DNA of 64,000 nucleotides, taken from NCBI GenBank assembly GCA_038212215.1, contig JBBQUT010000025.1, positions 10,437 to 74,436 on the forward strand, read 5' to 3'. The notes below the pieces were generated by a model. The model had not been told where the DNA came from. It was given only the letters and a program-made list of their open reading frames with translations, and did not search any database. The DNA is from JALZAI01 sp038212215 (GTDB lineage: Bacteria; Actinomycetota; Actinomycetes; Mycobacteriales; Jatrophihabitantaceae). A program made the position numbers and the translations under genes. Shown piece by piece: positions 18,185-31,409 of this stretch (its first letter is position 1; every line of letters starts with the position of its first letter).

Positions 18185-18664
18185 TCACTGGACTCCGTGG
18201 TGATCGGGTGGCAGGCGCTCGGTAGCTGGCAGCGTAGCCGCGCGCCGCCGCGCGTGCGCGCGGTCCAGCAAGCTGCCCACCAGCACCCCGGCCAGGACGG
18301 TCGGGATCCACACCCATAGCGGGTACACGTTCAGCCGTCCCAGCACGAGCAGCACCAACGTGTAGAGCACGAACGGAACGACAAGCGCGGCCACGCACCG
18401 GGCGCGCAGGGTGCTGTCCTGGCGCACCAACCGCAGATCGGCGCGGGTGCCGCCAACGCGCCGCGAAGCGGTGGCTGACCCTAACCCGCCCGCCTCGGGC
18501 ACGGCGCCCGGCTCCGCCACGGCACCCGGCTCGGCCACGGCGCCCGGGTCCGGCACCGCGTGCCGAGCTTCGTGACCTTCATCGGCGCGTGGAAGATCGG
18601 ACGCGATCAGATCGAGTAGATCTTCGCCGTCGCCCGAATCCGCCGAGGCCGAGTGCCGTCCCAC
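18185..18664 (-). CDS. Two-TM membrane protein with Ala-Glu-Pro-Gly-rich N-terminus
   Basis: This 159-residue protein has an acidic, disordered N-terminal half containing three GAVAEP-type repeats, then two TM segments (CVAALVVPFVLYTLVLLVLG and VWIPTVLAGVLVGSLL) and a basic tail. The GTG start is at 18664. It is directly followed by the acyl-CoA ligase start, so the two genes are probably one transcript. No domain is recognised. It diverges from the Zn-peptidase gene over about 70 nt. Confidence 0.7.
   Translation of the reverse strand: MGRHSASADSGDGEDLLDLIASDLPRADEGHEARHAVPDPGAVAEPGAVAEPGAVPEAGGLGSATASRRVGGTRADLRLVRQDSTLRARCVAALVVPFVLYTLVLLVLGRLNVYPLWVWIPTVLAGVLVGSLLDRAHARRRAATLPATERLPPDHHGVQ
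18498..18551. repeat. 18-bp tandem repeat, 3 copies (coding)
   Basis: Three near-identical 18-nt units (18498-18515, 18516-18533, 18534-18551; core ccacggcgcccgg) encode a repeated hexapeptide GAVAEP on the minus strand in the two-TM membrane protein. In-frame length change is possible. Confidence 0.85.
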
Positions 18665-18734
18665 GCGTGCAGTGTGTCAAAGCCGCGGGCGACAGGGCGA
18701 CCGCCTCGCTGGCATCACTACTGTGGAGAACACC

Positions 18735-20237
18735 GTGAATGCCAGCCGCCCACGACACCCAGCTGCCCGACGAGCCGCGACTCGGGTCCGCCTGCTCGCG
18801 GTGCTTCTCGCCGCTGCCGCCGCAGTCGCGCTACTGCCCGCCTGCACCGTCGTAGTCAACGGCACTGCGCTCAGCCCCGCGCGCCACGGTGCCGTACCGA
18901 ACGCCACATTGCCCGTCGAAGGCGACTCGCACAACGCCTTCGACACCCAAGTCAACAACGCGATCAGCGACGTCATCGCGTTCTGGCATACGGCCTATCC
19001 GGCACTGGCGCACGGCGCGAAGTTCCCCGCGCTCACCGGGAAGCTTTATTCGGTGGATGGGCAGCAGGTACTGCAGACCCGGCGAGCGCCGGCCTCTGCT
19101 GCGGGCGAGGCCTGCTTGCGACGACGGCCGCTGTTCGTGGTCGACAACGCCGCCTATTGCCAACTCGACGACTCGATCATCTGGGATCGCAGCGCCACTC
19201 ATCTCGTCCCGGCGCTCGCCAGGTCATTCGGCAACACGGTCGTGGCGCTGGTGTTCGCACACGAGGTCGGCCACGCCGTCCAGGAACGGCTTGGGATCAC
19301 CAAGCAAGATCGGCCGACGGTGTACCTGGAATCGCAGGCCGACTGCGCGTCGGGCGCCTTCCTCGCCACCGCGCTCGCGGGGCGCGCGCCGCACTTCCGG
19401 ATAACGGCGAAGCAGCTTGACCAGTCGCTCGAGGGCTTCCTGCAGATTCGCGACAGCACTCCCGAGTCGCCGGGTGATATCAGCCACGGAAACGGCTTCG
19501 ACCGCGTCAGCGCGGTCGGTGATGGGATTGCCCATGGCGTCGGCTACTGCTACTCGGCGCGGTATTTCAACCGAACGTTCACCGAGCGACCCTTTGTCAC
19601 CGACTCAGACCGCCTTACTGGCGGCAACATATCGCTCGCGGACTTCCTCAAATCCGCCGGTCCGCTGACTGACTTGAACCGCTTCTGGACGCAGGCGGGC
19701 ACAACCGTGCAATCTCGATTCAGCAAGGTCAAGCTGGCGGTCGCGGCGCATCCGAAATGCGGCAGTGTCAGCCCGCGCAGCGAAATCGGCTATTGCCCGG
19801 ATGACAACACCGTCTACTACAGCGCGCGCTTTGCGCATGACGCCTATTACAGCCTCAGCGATCGCACGATCGACCGGAGCACCGGCGCCATCACCCTGAC
19901 GCGCAACCAACCGGCCGATTTCGCGCTCGGGATGATGTTTGCGATCGGCTGGGGGATGGCGGCCAGGCACCAGTTCTTTCACCGCCCCATCGACGACCAG
20001 GCCGGCCTGTTGTCGGCGATCTGCTACTCCGGCGCGTACGCGAAGGACATCAACATCGAGACCGGCGACGCTACGCACCGGTTCGTGCTGTCCCCGCCGG
20101 ACATGGACGAGGCGACGTCGGCGGTGCTGAACCTGGTCGGGCTCGACCGGGCGTTCGGCGCCCGCGGGACGACCGGCGTCGGCCGGATCCAGTCGTTCGT
20201 CACCGGTTACGGCAAGGGACTGTCTGCGTGCGGATGA
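18735..20237 (+). CDS. Lipoprotein neutral zinc metallopeptidase
   Basis: This 500-residue predicted surface lipoprotein has a basic N-terminus, a hydrophobic core and lipobox LLPAC (Cys near residue 34). The zinc motif HEVGH (residues 176-180) sits in ALVFAHEVGHAVQERLG, and a downstream LESQADC supplies the likely third ligand Glu. This layout matches the YpfJ-type neutral zinc metallopeptidases. The C-terminal 250 residues have no feature I can name. The GTG at 18735 has GGAG about 8 nt upstream; a GTG at 18723 is the alternative. The tldD-tldE pair follows on the same strand. Confidence 0.82.
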   Translation: MNASRPRHPAARRAATRVRLLAVLLAAAAAVALLPACTVVVNGTALSPARHGAVPNATLPVEGDSHNAFDTQVNNAISDVIAFWHTAYPALAHGAKFPALTGKLYSVDGQQVLQTRRAPASAAGEACLRRRPLFVVDNAAYCQLDDSIIWDRSATHLVPALARSFGNTVVALVFAHEVGHAVQERLGITKQDRPTVYLESQADCASGAFLATALAGRAPHFRITAKQLDQSLEGFLQIRDSTPESPGDISHGNGFDRVSAVGDGIAHGVGYCYSARYFNRTFTERPFVTDSDRLTGGNISLADFLKSAGPLTDLNRFWTQAGTTVQSRFSKVKLAVAAHPKCGSVSPRSEIGYCPDDNTVYYSARFAHDAYYSLSDRTIDRSTGAITLTRNQPADFALGMMFAIGWGMAARHQFFHRPIDDQAGLLSAICYSGAYAKDINIETGDATHRFVLSPPDMDEATSAVLNLVGLDRAFGARGTTGVGRIQSFVTGYGKGLSACG

Positions 20238-20261
20238 GCGCAGCAAGCTAGGTTCGAGGTC

Positions 20262-21785
20262 ATGCCCGAATTTGACTCCACATTCCTTGCGTTGCCGTTG
20301 CGCGAACTGGCCGGTGCAGCGCTCGAGCGGGCGAGCAAACTCGGAGCCGAGCACGCCGATTTCCGTCTGGAACGTACCCGGGTCGCCGCCCTGTCGCTGC
20401 GCGACGGGCGGCTCGACTCCAGCTCGGACACCGAAGACATCGGACTGAGTGTCCGTGTCGTGCACGACGGGGCATGGGGTTTCGCGAGTGGCATCGTCCG
20501 CAGCGCGTCTGCGGCCACCGAGCTTGCCGAGCGCGCCGTCGCCACCGCGAAGATCAGCCGGGTGCTCAGCAGCGAACCGGTCGTGCTCGCGCCGGAGTCG
20601 GTGTACGACGACGTCACCTGGATCTCGGCGTATGAGCTGAACCCCTTCGCGATCCCCGACACCGAACGGGTCGGGCGGTTGACCGAGCTCTCCGAGCGGC
20701 TGATGGCCGCCGACGGAGTCGATCACGTCGACGCGCACCTGACGCAGGTGCAGGAGAACAAGTTCTACGCCGACAGTCGCGGCACGATGACCACGCAGCA
20801 ACGGATTCGCGTGCAGCCGCAGTTCACCGCCGTTCATGTCGATCGCGCGGCGGGCGCGTTCTCGTCGATGCGCACTCTTGCGCCGCCGGCGGCCCGCGGC
20901 TGGGAGTACCTCACTGGAACCGGCTGGGACTTCGACACCGAGATCGACGAGCTGCCCGGACTGCTGCGCGAGCATGTGAAGGCGCCGAGCGTCACTGCCG
21001 GCACGTACGACCTGGTCATCGATGCGTCCAATCTCTGGCTGACCATCCACGAGTCGATCGGCCACGCCACCGAATTGGATCGTGCTCTGGGCTACGAAGC
21101 GGCCTATGCCGGGACGAGTTTCGCGACGCTCGACAAGCTCAATACGTTGCGCTACGGCAGCGAGGTGATGAATATCGTGGGCGATCGCACCGTCGAACAC
21201 GGCTTGGCGACGGTGGGTTATGACGACGAGGGCGTCGCGGCCCAACGGTTCGACATCGTGCGCAACGGAGTGCTCGTCGGCTACCAACTGAACCGGCAGA
21301 TGGCCCAAGCCAACGCCGCTGCTCTTGGTGCGGCCGGCGGACGGTCGAACGGGTGTGCCCTCGCTGACTCGGCAGGCCACATTCCGCTGCAGCGGATGGC
21401 GAACGTGTCGCTGCAAGCGGCACCAGACGGCCCGTCCACCGAAGAACTGATCAGCCGCGTGGAACGCGGCATCTACGTCAAGGGCGACCGATCCTGGTCG
21501 ATCGACATGCAGCGGTTCAACTTCCAGTTCACCGGCCAGCAATTTCATCGCATCGAGCATGGCGCGCTGGTCGGGCAACTGCGCGATGTGGCCTACCAGG
21601 CGACGACGACCGACTTCTGGGCCTCGATGGAAGCCGTCGGCGGTCCGCAGACCTACCTGCTTGGTGGGGCGTTCAACTGCGGCAAGGGCCAGCCGGGCCA
21701 GGTGGCGCCGGTGTCGCACGGTTGCCCGGCGGCGCTATTTCGTGGCGTGAACGTGCTCAACACCGTCGCTGAGGGTGGACGTTGA
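20262..21785 (+). CDS. tldD: Metalloprotease TldD
   Basis: This is a 507-residue member of the TldD/PmbA family. The active-site HExxxH is present as HESIGH (residues 263-268), which makes this the catalytic partner of the TldD-TldE heterodimer. In E. coli the pair cleaves unfolded peptides and matures microcin B17 and CcdA. The tldE partner starts 22 nt after its stop. The two presumably make a cytosolic protease complex; no ribosomally synthesised peptide precursor is seen beside them. Confidence 0.93.
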   Translation: MPEFDSTFLALPLRELAGAALERASKLGAEHADFRLERTRVAALSLRDGRLDSSSDTEDIGLSVRVVHDGAWGFASGIVRSASAATELAERAVATAKISRVLSSEPVVLAPESVYDDVTWISAYELNPFAIPDTERVGRLTELSERLMAADGVDHVDAHLTQVQENKFYADSRGTMTTQQRIRVQPQFTAVHVDRAAGAFSSMRTLAPPAARGWEYLTGTGWDFDTEIDELPGLLREHVKAPSVTAGTYDLVIDASNLWLTIHESIGHATELDRALGYEAAYAGTSFATLDKLNTLRYGSEVMNIVGDRTVEHGLATVGYDDEGVAAQRFDIVRNGVLVGYQLNRQMAQANAAALGAAGGRSNGCALADSAGHIPLQRMANVSLQAAPDGPSTEELISRVERGIYVKGDRSWSIDMQRFNFQFTGQQFHRIEHGALVGQLRDVAYQATTTDFWASMEAVGGPQTYLLGGAFNCGKGQPGQVAPVSHGCPAALFRGVNVLNTVAEGGR

Positions 21786-21807
21786 TGACAGCCGAGGTAC
21801 ACCGTAG

Positions 21808-23190
21808 ATGACACAGGTGCAGGAACTCGTCGAGCAAGGTTTGGCCGAGTCCGGTGCCGACGGATGCGTCGTGGTCGCTGCCGAGCACAGCGAGACCAAT
21901 CTGAGGTGGGCGGGCAACAGTCTGACCACGAACGGCGAGATGCGGACACGCTCGGTCACCGTGGTGTCGACGTTCGATGGCAATGACGGCACGCGCGCCG
22001 GCGTAGTGACCCGCTCGGTCACCACGCCGGAGGAGATGACCGAACTGATTCGCGCCTCGGAGCGCGCCGGGCGCGACGAATCGGTTTCCGATGATGCAGC
22101 CCCGCTCGTCGAGAACTATGACCACGACGACGATTGGTCGGCCGAACCGGCCGGGACCAGTGTCGCGATATTCGAACGTTTCGCACCGCTGCTCGGGGCG
22201 GCGTTTGAGCGCTGGCGCAAGTCAGATCGGCTGCTGTTCGGATTTGCCGAACACATGATGACTTCGACGTTTGTGGGCACCTCGAACGGGCTCCGGCGCC
22301 GCTTCGACCAGCCTGATGGGCGGCTGGAGATCAACGGCAAGTCGCTCGACCTCACGCGCTCGGCATATGCGAACGCACACACCGGGGACTTCGCTTCCAT
22401 CGACGTCGAGGCGCTGGTCGCCGGTCTCGACCAGCGCTTGGACTGGGCCGCGACCCGAATCGAGTTGCCCGCCGGGCGTTACGAGACGATCATGCCTCCG
22501 TCCACGCTCGCCGATTTGATGATTTATGCCTACTGGACGGCCTCTGCACGCGATGCCGAAGAGGGGCGCAACGTGTTCGCCTCGAGCGGCGGTACCCGAG
22601 TCGGTGAGCAGATCTCGTCGCTGCCGCTGCGGCTGTACTCCGACCCCGCGCACCCGGAAGTGCCGTGCGCGCCGTTTGCGATCGCGACGCAGAGCTACGG
22701 CGGGCTGATGTCGGTGTTCGACAATGGGATGCCGACGCCGGCGACCGACTGGATGCGCGGCGGCACGCTGCAAAATCTGATCCGCACCCGTGGCTGGGCG
22801 GCGCGCACTGGCGCCGAGCCCTGCCCGGGCGTCGACAACCTGATCCTCGACGGCGGTGGCACCGCGAGCGTCGAGGACATGATCGCGAACACCGAACGCG
22901 GATTGCTGCTGACCTGCCTCTGGTACATCCGCGAGGTGGACCCGCAGACCCTGCTGCTGACCGGTCTCACTCGCGACGGCGTGTACCTCATCGAGGACGG
23001 CGTGGTGCAGGGCGCCGTGAACAATTTCCGGTTCAACGAGTCGCCTGTGGACCTGTTGCGCCGAGCATCGGAGGTAGGGCGCACCGAGCACGCGATGTCG
23101 CGCGAGTGGAGCGACTTCTTCCGCCGCACCGCGATGCCGGCGATGCGCATCCCCGACTTCAATATGTCGACTGTCAGCAAGGCGTCCTGA
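21808..23190 (+). CDS. tldE: TldE/PmbA protease subunit
   Basis: This 460-residue TldD/PmbA-family protein lacks the HExxxH of TldD, as expected for the non-catalytic partner TldE (PmbA). Conserved features include the C-terminal RTAMPAMRIPDFNMSTVS-like end, the GLTRDGVYLIEDGVV strand and the NFRFNES block. The start at 21808 is 22 nt after tldD, with little ribosome-binding signal, so coupling is likely. Confidence 0.92.
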   Translation: MTQVQELVEQGLAESGADGCVVVAAEHSETNLRWAGNSLTTNGEMRTRSVTVVSTFDGNDGTRAGVVTRSVTTPEEMTELIRASERAGRDESVSDDAAPLVENYDHDDDWSAEPAGTSVAIFERFAPLLGAAFERWRKSDRLLFGFAEHMMTSTFVGTSNGLRRRFDQPDGRLEINGKSLDLTRSAYANAHTGDFASIDVEALVAGLDQRLDWAATRIELPAGRYETIMPPSTLADLMIYAYWTASARDAEEGRNVFASSGGTRVGEQISSLPLRLYSDPAHPEVPCAPFAIATQSYGGLMSVFDNGMPTPATDWMRGGTLQNLIRTRGWAARTGAEPCPGVDNLILDGGGTASVEDMIANTERGLLLTCLWYIREVDPQTLLLTGLTRDGVYLIEDGVVQGAVNNFRFNESPVDLLRRASEVGRTEHAMSREWSDFFRRTAMPAMRIPDFNMSTVSKAS

Positions 23191-23224
23191 GCCTGCGACG
23201 ATCAAAGTCGCTCGGATCGCGGCC

Positions 23225-23277
23225 GGGCCGTGGGTCACAGACGGGTAGGTCCAACGGCCCTTATGTGACGAGGGCCG
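23225..23277. promoter_or_regulatory. Inverted repeats in the tldE-pckG gap
   Basis: GGGCCGT (23225-23231) pairs with ACGGCCC (23254-23260), and the second arm can alternatively pair as CGGCCC (23255-23260) with GGGCCG (23272-23277), loop 11 nt. The alternatives are mutually exclusive. The region lies 130-180 nt before pckG and could be a tldE transcription end or an upstream control site. There is no U-tract. Confidence 0.35.
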
Positions 23278-23407
23278 CAGGAACCAGAATGGGTCCGGTA
23301 GCGCTTCCAGCGGTTAGTTTGGAAAAATCCTCACGTATCACCCGCGTCGCCCGATTGAGAAGCGGACGCGCAGTCTGCATTCGACAGGCAATGGGAAGGT
23401 TCAATCA

Positions 23408-25270
<1,863 letters not shown>

Positions 25271-25288
25271 CGCTGGCGCTCGCCGTAC

Positions 25289-25821
25289 TCACCCTCGTGA
25301 ACGCAGCTCAAACAGGGTCAGCGCGGCGACGCTGTGGGCGTCGCGGAACTCGCCGCGACGGATCATCGCGGCGACCTCGTCCTCCGCGAACCAGGCGTGC
25401 ACCATGTCCGCCTCGGTGTCCTCGCGGTCGGTGTCGCCTGCGATCAACTCGCTCGCCAGGAACACGTCGTAGGACTGTGAGCTGTAGCCGTACGCGGTGA
25501 AGAGCCGACCGAGATGCTGCAGGGACGCGCGAAATCCGGTCTCCTCAGCGAGTTCGGCAGCAGCCAGTTCCACGGCGCTGCCGTCGCGGCCGCTCGGCCA
25601 GCCGCCCTGCGGGAACTCCCACTCGCGGCTGCCGACCGGATATCGGTACTGCTGCACAAGCCAGAATCCTCCGTCCGCGTAGGGGATGACGAGCGCGAAG
25701 TCGTCCTTCTCGAGCACTGTGTACATCCCGCGCGAGCCGTCGGCGTACTCGATGGCGTCTTCGCGCAGGCGCAGCCACCGGTTCGAGAAGACCTCGCGCG
25801 ACGAGATTGGACGAATATCGC

Positions 25822-25825
<4 letters not shown>
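25289..25825 (-). CDS. Nudix hydrolase at the end of the egt operon
   Basis: This 178-residue Nudix-fold hydrolase resembles ADP-ribose/nucleoside-diphosphate-sugar pyrophosphatases (WLVQQYRYPVG before the box, then a long C-terminal arm). The Nudix box reads from the G at about residue 74 to AAELAEETGF. It has one extra residue in the spacer and an Ala where the REUxEE Arg is expected, while the two metal-binding Glu of EE remain. Start ATG 25825 overlaps the glycosidase stop by 4 nt (ATGA), so it is the last gene of the same transcript. Substrate unknown. Confidence 0.8.
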
Positions 25826-28490
<2,665 letters not shown>

Positions 28491-28494
<4 letters not shown>

Positions 28495-29465
28495 GGTGCG
28501 TCGTCGACCGGCAACGACAGCGACAGCGCGAAGTCGCCCGCGGAATCGGTCCACCAATGCGTGAGTTCAAGACCGGCGGCACGCAGTTCCGCGGCAACCC
28601 GCGCACGGCGGAACTTCGCCGAGATCTCGGTGCGCATCTCCTCCCCTTCGGTAAAAAGCACATCCAAGCCAAGTGTTTCGACGTGCACGACTTGCGCACG
28701 CAAGGAGCGTAAGCGCATCTCGATCCATTCCTTTTCGGCGTCCCACACCGCGACGTGCGCGAAAGCGTCGGGATCAAAATCGCCGCCGAGTTCTCGGTTC
28801 ACGACCGCCAGCACATTCTTGTTGAATGCTGCCGTCACACCGCGCGCGTCGTCGTACGCCGCGACCAATCGCCGCGGATCCTTCACCAGATCGATGCCGA
28901 GAAGGAACGCGTCGCCCATGCCGAGCGTGGCACGCACGTCGTGCAGGAACCGAGCGCGCGCCGCCGGGTCCAGATTGCCGATTGTCGAGCCGAGGAACGC
29001 GAGCAGCCGGTGCGGCGAGCGCGGCAGAGTGTGCAGGTGCTTCTCGAAGTCGCCCACGACCGGTTCGACCTCAAGGCCGGCGAACTCCGCTGCAACGGCT
29101 TCACTCGCCTCGATGAGCACGGCCGGATCGACGTCGAAAGGCACGAAACGGCGTAACACTGCATCCTCGCGTAACGCGCTCAGCAATATTCGGGTCTTCT
29201 CGGACGTGCCGCTGCCCAGTTCGATCAGCGTCTCGGCACGCGTGACGGACGCGATCTCGCCCGCCCGCTCGACAAGGATCGAGCGTTCAGTGCGGGTCGG
29301 GTAGTACTCCGCAAGCCTGGTGATCTCATCGAACAGCTCGCTGCCCCGCGCGTCGTAGAAGTACTTCGGCGGCAGCGCCTTCGGCGTCGTGGCAAGGCCG
29401 GCCCGGACGTCGGTCGCCAACTGCTCGGCGAGCGCCCGCGGATCGAGTTCGGTGGCGACAAACAC
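28491..29465 (-). CDS. egtD: L-histidine N-alpha-methyltransferase (EgtD)
   Basis: This 324-residue SAM-dependent enzyme trimethylates histidine to hercynine, the first step of ergothioneine synthesis. It shows the EgtD family start (LPPKYFYDARGSELFDEIT), the SAM-binding ELGSGTSEKT, and the AFNKNVLAVVNRELG and WIEMRL blocks. The start GTG at 29465 is 2 nt after the egtC stop, and the frame upstream is not used. It overlaps the following glycosidase gene by 4 nt. Confidence 0.95.
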
Positions 29466-29467
29466 GG

Positions 29468-30154
29468 CTAGCGCTCCAGGTCGGTCACGGTGACGCCGGA
29501 TCGGCTCACCTCGATCAGATGGTGATCGGGCAGCTCGACCCAGCGCGGGTCGTCGTCCCACGGCTCGCTGGCGACGACCACGCCGTCGGGTTCGATGAGA
29601 TAGCTCAGCGAGTCACCCCAGCGCACGCCGAGCAGCCGCGCGCCGTCGGCCAGCAACAAGTTCAGCGTGGCGTCCGGATCGAGCCGCGCGACTGCGGTCA
29701 CCGTGTCCGCGAGCCGGGCCACCCCCGCGGCGAAGACGTGCGCGGCCAGCACAGCGGAGTCGCACACCGACTCTGCATCGCGGCGCGCAGGCAACACGGC
29801 GCGATCGACCCGGCCGTTGTGCGAAAGCAGCCAGCGCCCGTCTGTGAACGGCGCAGCCGCGGACGCGTCGATCGGCATCCCCGCGGTGGCCGAGCGCACC
29901 GCGGCCAGCACGCACGCTGAGGACAGCACGGGCGCGACGGAGGCGAAGGAGGCATCCCCCCACAGCGGGCTCGCCGAGCGCCACCGGGCCAGCCGGCCCT
30001 CGGCCCAGAAGCCGACGCCCCAGCCGTCGGCGTTGACGAGCCCGCGAGTCTGTCGCCGGGGCGCGTAGGACTGGTGCAGCAGACCGCACGGGGGGTCAAG
30101 CATGAGCGAGCCCACCGAGCGCGGCGAGCCCAGCCACGCCTGATGCCTACACAA
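29468..30154 (-). CDS. egtC: Gamma-glutamyl-hercynylcysteine sulfoxide amidohydrolase (EgtC)
   Basis: EgtC removes the glutamyl group from the EgtB product. It is a class II (Ntn) glutamine amidotransferase, so Cys2 must become the N-terminal nucleophile. Here the only sensible start is TTG at 30154, giving Met-Cys-Arg-His. It overlaps the end of egtB by 8 nt. Downstream blocks RGLVNADGWGVGFW, LAAVRSAT and LLSHNGRVD fit the family. Length is 228 residues. The TTG would be missed by callers that favour a longer GTG/ATG frame. Confidence 0.93.
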   Translation of the reverse strand: MCRHQAWLGSPRSVGSLMLDPPCGLLHQSYAPRRQTRGLVNADGWGVGFWAEGRLARWRSASPLWGDASFASVAPVLSSACVLAAVRSATAGMPIDASAAAPFTDGRWLLSHNGRVDRAVLPARRDAESVCDSAVLAAHVFAAGVARLADTVTAVARLDPDATLNLLLADGARLLGVRWGDSLSYLIEPDGVVVASEPWDDDPRWVELPDHHLIEVSRSGVTVTDLER

Positions 30155-31409
30155 CGTCCCAGGCCAATCGCAGGCCGCAGAAAATCTGGCGGCGGATCGG
30201 CAGATCCCAGTTGCGGAACGAGGGCCGCGCGCAGTTGCCGCCGACCGCCCACGAGCCGCCGCGCAGCACACGGTAGTCACCGTCGAAGAACGGCGCGCTG
30301 TACTGCCGGTAGAGCATCGGGGTGAATCCCGGCCAGGGCTTGAAGCCCGACGACGTCCACTCCCACACGTCCCCGATCAGCTGCTCGACGCCGTAGGCCG
30401 ATGCTCCCGCGGGATAAGAGCCCACCGGGGCCGGGCGCAACGCTGCGCCGCCGAGATTTGCCAGGGTGGGCGTCCACTCCGCGGCGCCCCATGGCCAGCG
30501 GCGCCGGCCGGCTGCCGGATCCCAGGCGCAAGCCTTCTCCCACTCCTGCTCGGTGGGTAGCCGCGCGCCGGCCCAGGCGGCGTAGGCCTCGGCCTCGAAG
30601 AAGCAGACGTGCTGCACCGGCTCGTCGGGCGGGATGTCCTCCACGATGCCGAACCGCCGTCGAGAGCCGTCCGGATGCCAGAACTGCGGCCGCTCCAGGC
30701 GGGCCTCGACGCGATGCTGCCAACCTCGCGCGGACCACCAGCGTCGTTCGCGGTAGCCGCCCGCCTCGACGAAGCGGGCGTACTCGGCGTTGGTCACTGG
30801 AACGCGCCCGATCCGAAAGGCCGGTAGGTGGACGGTGTGCGCAGGGCGTTCGTTGTCGAGCGACCACGGCTCCGCTGCGCCGTCGACACCGAGTTGGAAC
30901 TCCCCGGCCGGTACCAGCACGGCGTCGTGCGTAACCGGGCGCGGCGCCGGCAGCGGTGCACCGGCGCCGAGCAGCGGCGGCCCGTCGCGCAACTGATGCG
31001 TGGCCAGCATCGTCTCGATGTGTTGCTGCTCGTGCTGCTCGACCATGCCGTAGCGAAACAGCTCGGCCTCGTCGGCCTGCTCGAGTGCATCGAGGACCTG
31101 GCCGCGGACATCGGAGATGAATCGGCGGGCCTCGGCCGGCGTGAGCAGCGGCAATCGGACGCGCTCTGCGCGCGGGTGCTCGAACGCGTCGTAGAGCTTT
31201 TCGATCTGGGCCGGCAGCACGCCTTGACGGCCGGCTGCACCGCTGCGCAGCAGCCACAGATCCTCCTGCTGGCCGATGTGGGCGAGATCCCACACCAGCG
31301 GGCTCATCAGCGGGCTGTGCTGATTCGTCAGCTCCGGCTCGTCGAACGTCGTCAGATGCAGGGTGCGCCGGCGGGCCTGCTCGAGGCCGCGCGCGGCGGT
31401 TTCACGCAT
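30147..31409 (-). CDS. egtB: Ergothioneine sulfoxide synthase EgtB
   Basis: EgtB is the non-haem iron enzyme that joins hercynine to gamma-glutamyl-cysteine with O2. Its 420 residues comprise an N-terminal DinB_2 domain and a C-terminal FGE-sulfatase domain. Iron ligands are expected at His44 (WDLAHIGQQED) and His126/His130 (EQHEQQHIET). The FGE part shows GEFQLG, CFFEAEAYAAWAG, PTEQEWEKA and FRNWDLPIRRQIFCGLR. The ATG at 31409 overlaps the egtA stop by 8 nt. Partner EgtA would supply gamma-glutamyl-cysteine. Confidence 0.95.
   Translation of the reverse strand: MRETAARGLEQARRRTLHLTTFDEPELTNQHSPLMSPLVWDLAHIGQQEDLWLLRSGAAGRQGVLPAQIEKLYDAFEHPRAERVRLPLLTPAEARRFISDVRGQVLDALEQADEAELFRYGMVEQHEQQHIETMLATHQLRDGPPLLGAGAPLPAPRPVTHDAVLVPAGEFQLGVDGAAEPWSLDNERPAHTVHLPAFRIGRVPVTNAEYARFVEAGGYRERRWWSARGWQHRVEARLERPQFWHPDGSRRRFGIVEDIPPDEPVQHVCFFEAEAYAAWAGARLPTEQEWEKACAWDPAAGRRRWPWGAAEWTPTLANLGGAALRPAPVGSYPAGASAYGVEQLIGDVWEWTSSGFKPWPGFTPMLYRQYSAPFFDGDYRVLRGGSWAVGGNCARPSFRNWDLPIRRQIFCGLRLAWDVV

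Noticed and set aside
19605..21719. A 704-residue minus-strand open frame
   Set aside because: It is antisense to tldD and the Zn-peptidase. Composition is Arg/Asp/Val-rich without domain patterns, as expected in high-GC DNA.
20262..23190. RiPP-type peptide cluster around tldD/tldE
   Set aside because: I found no precursor peptide, cyclase or dedicated transporter beside the pair, so it is probably the housekeeping protease.
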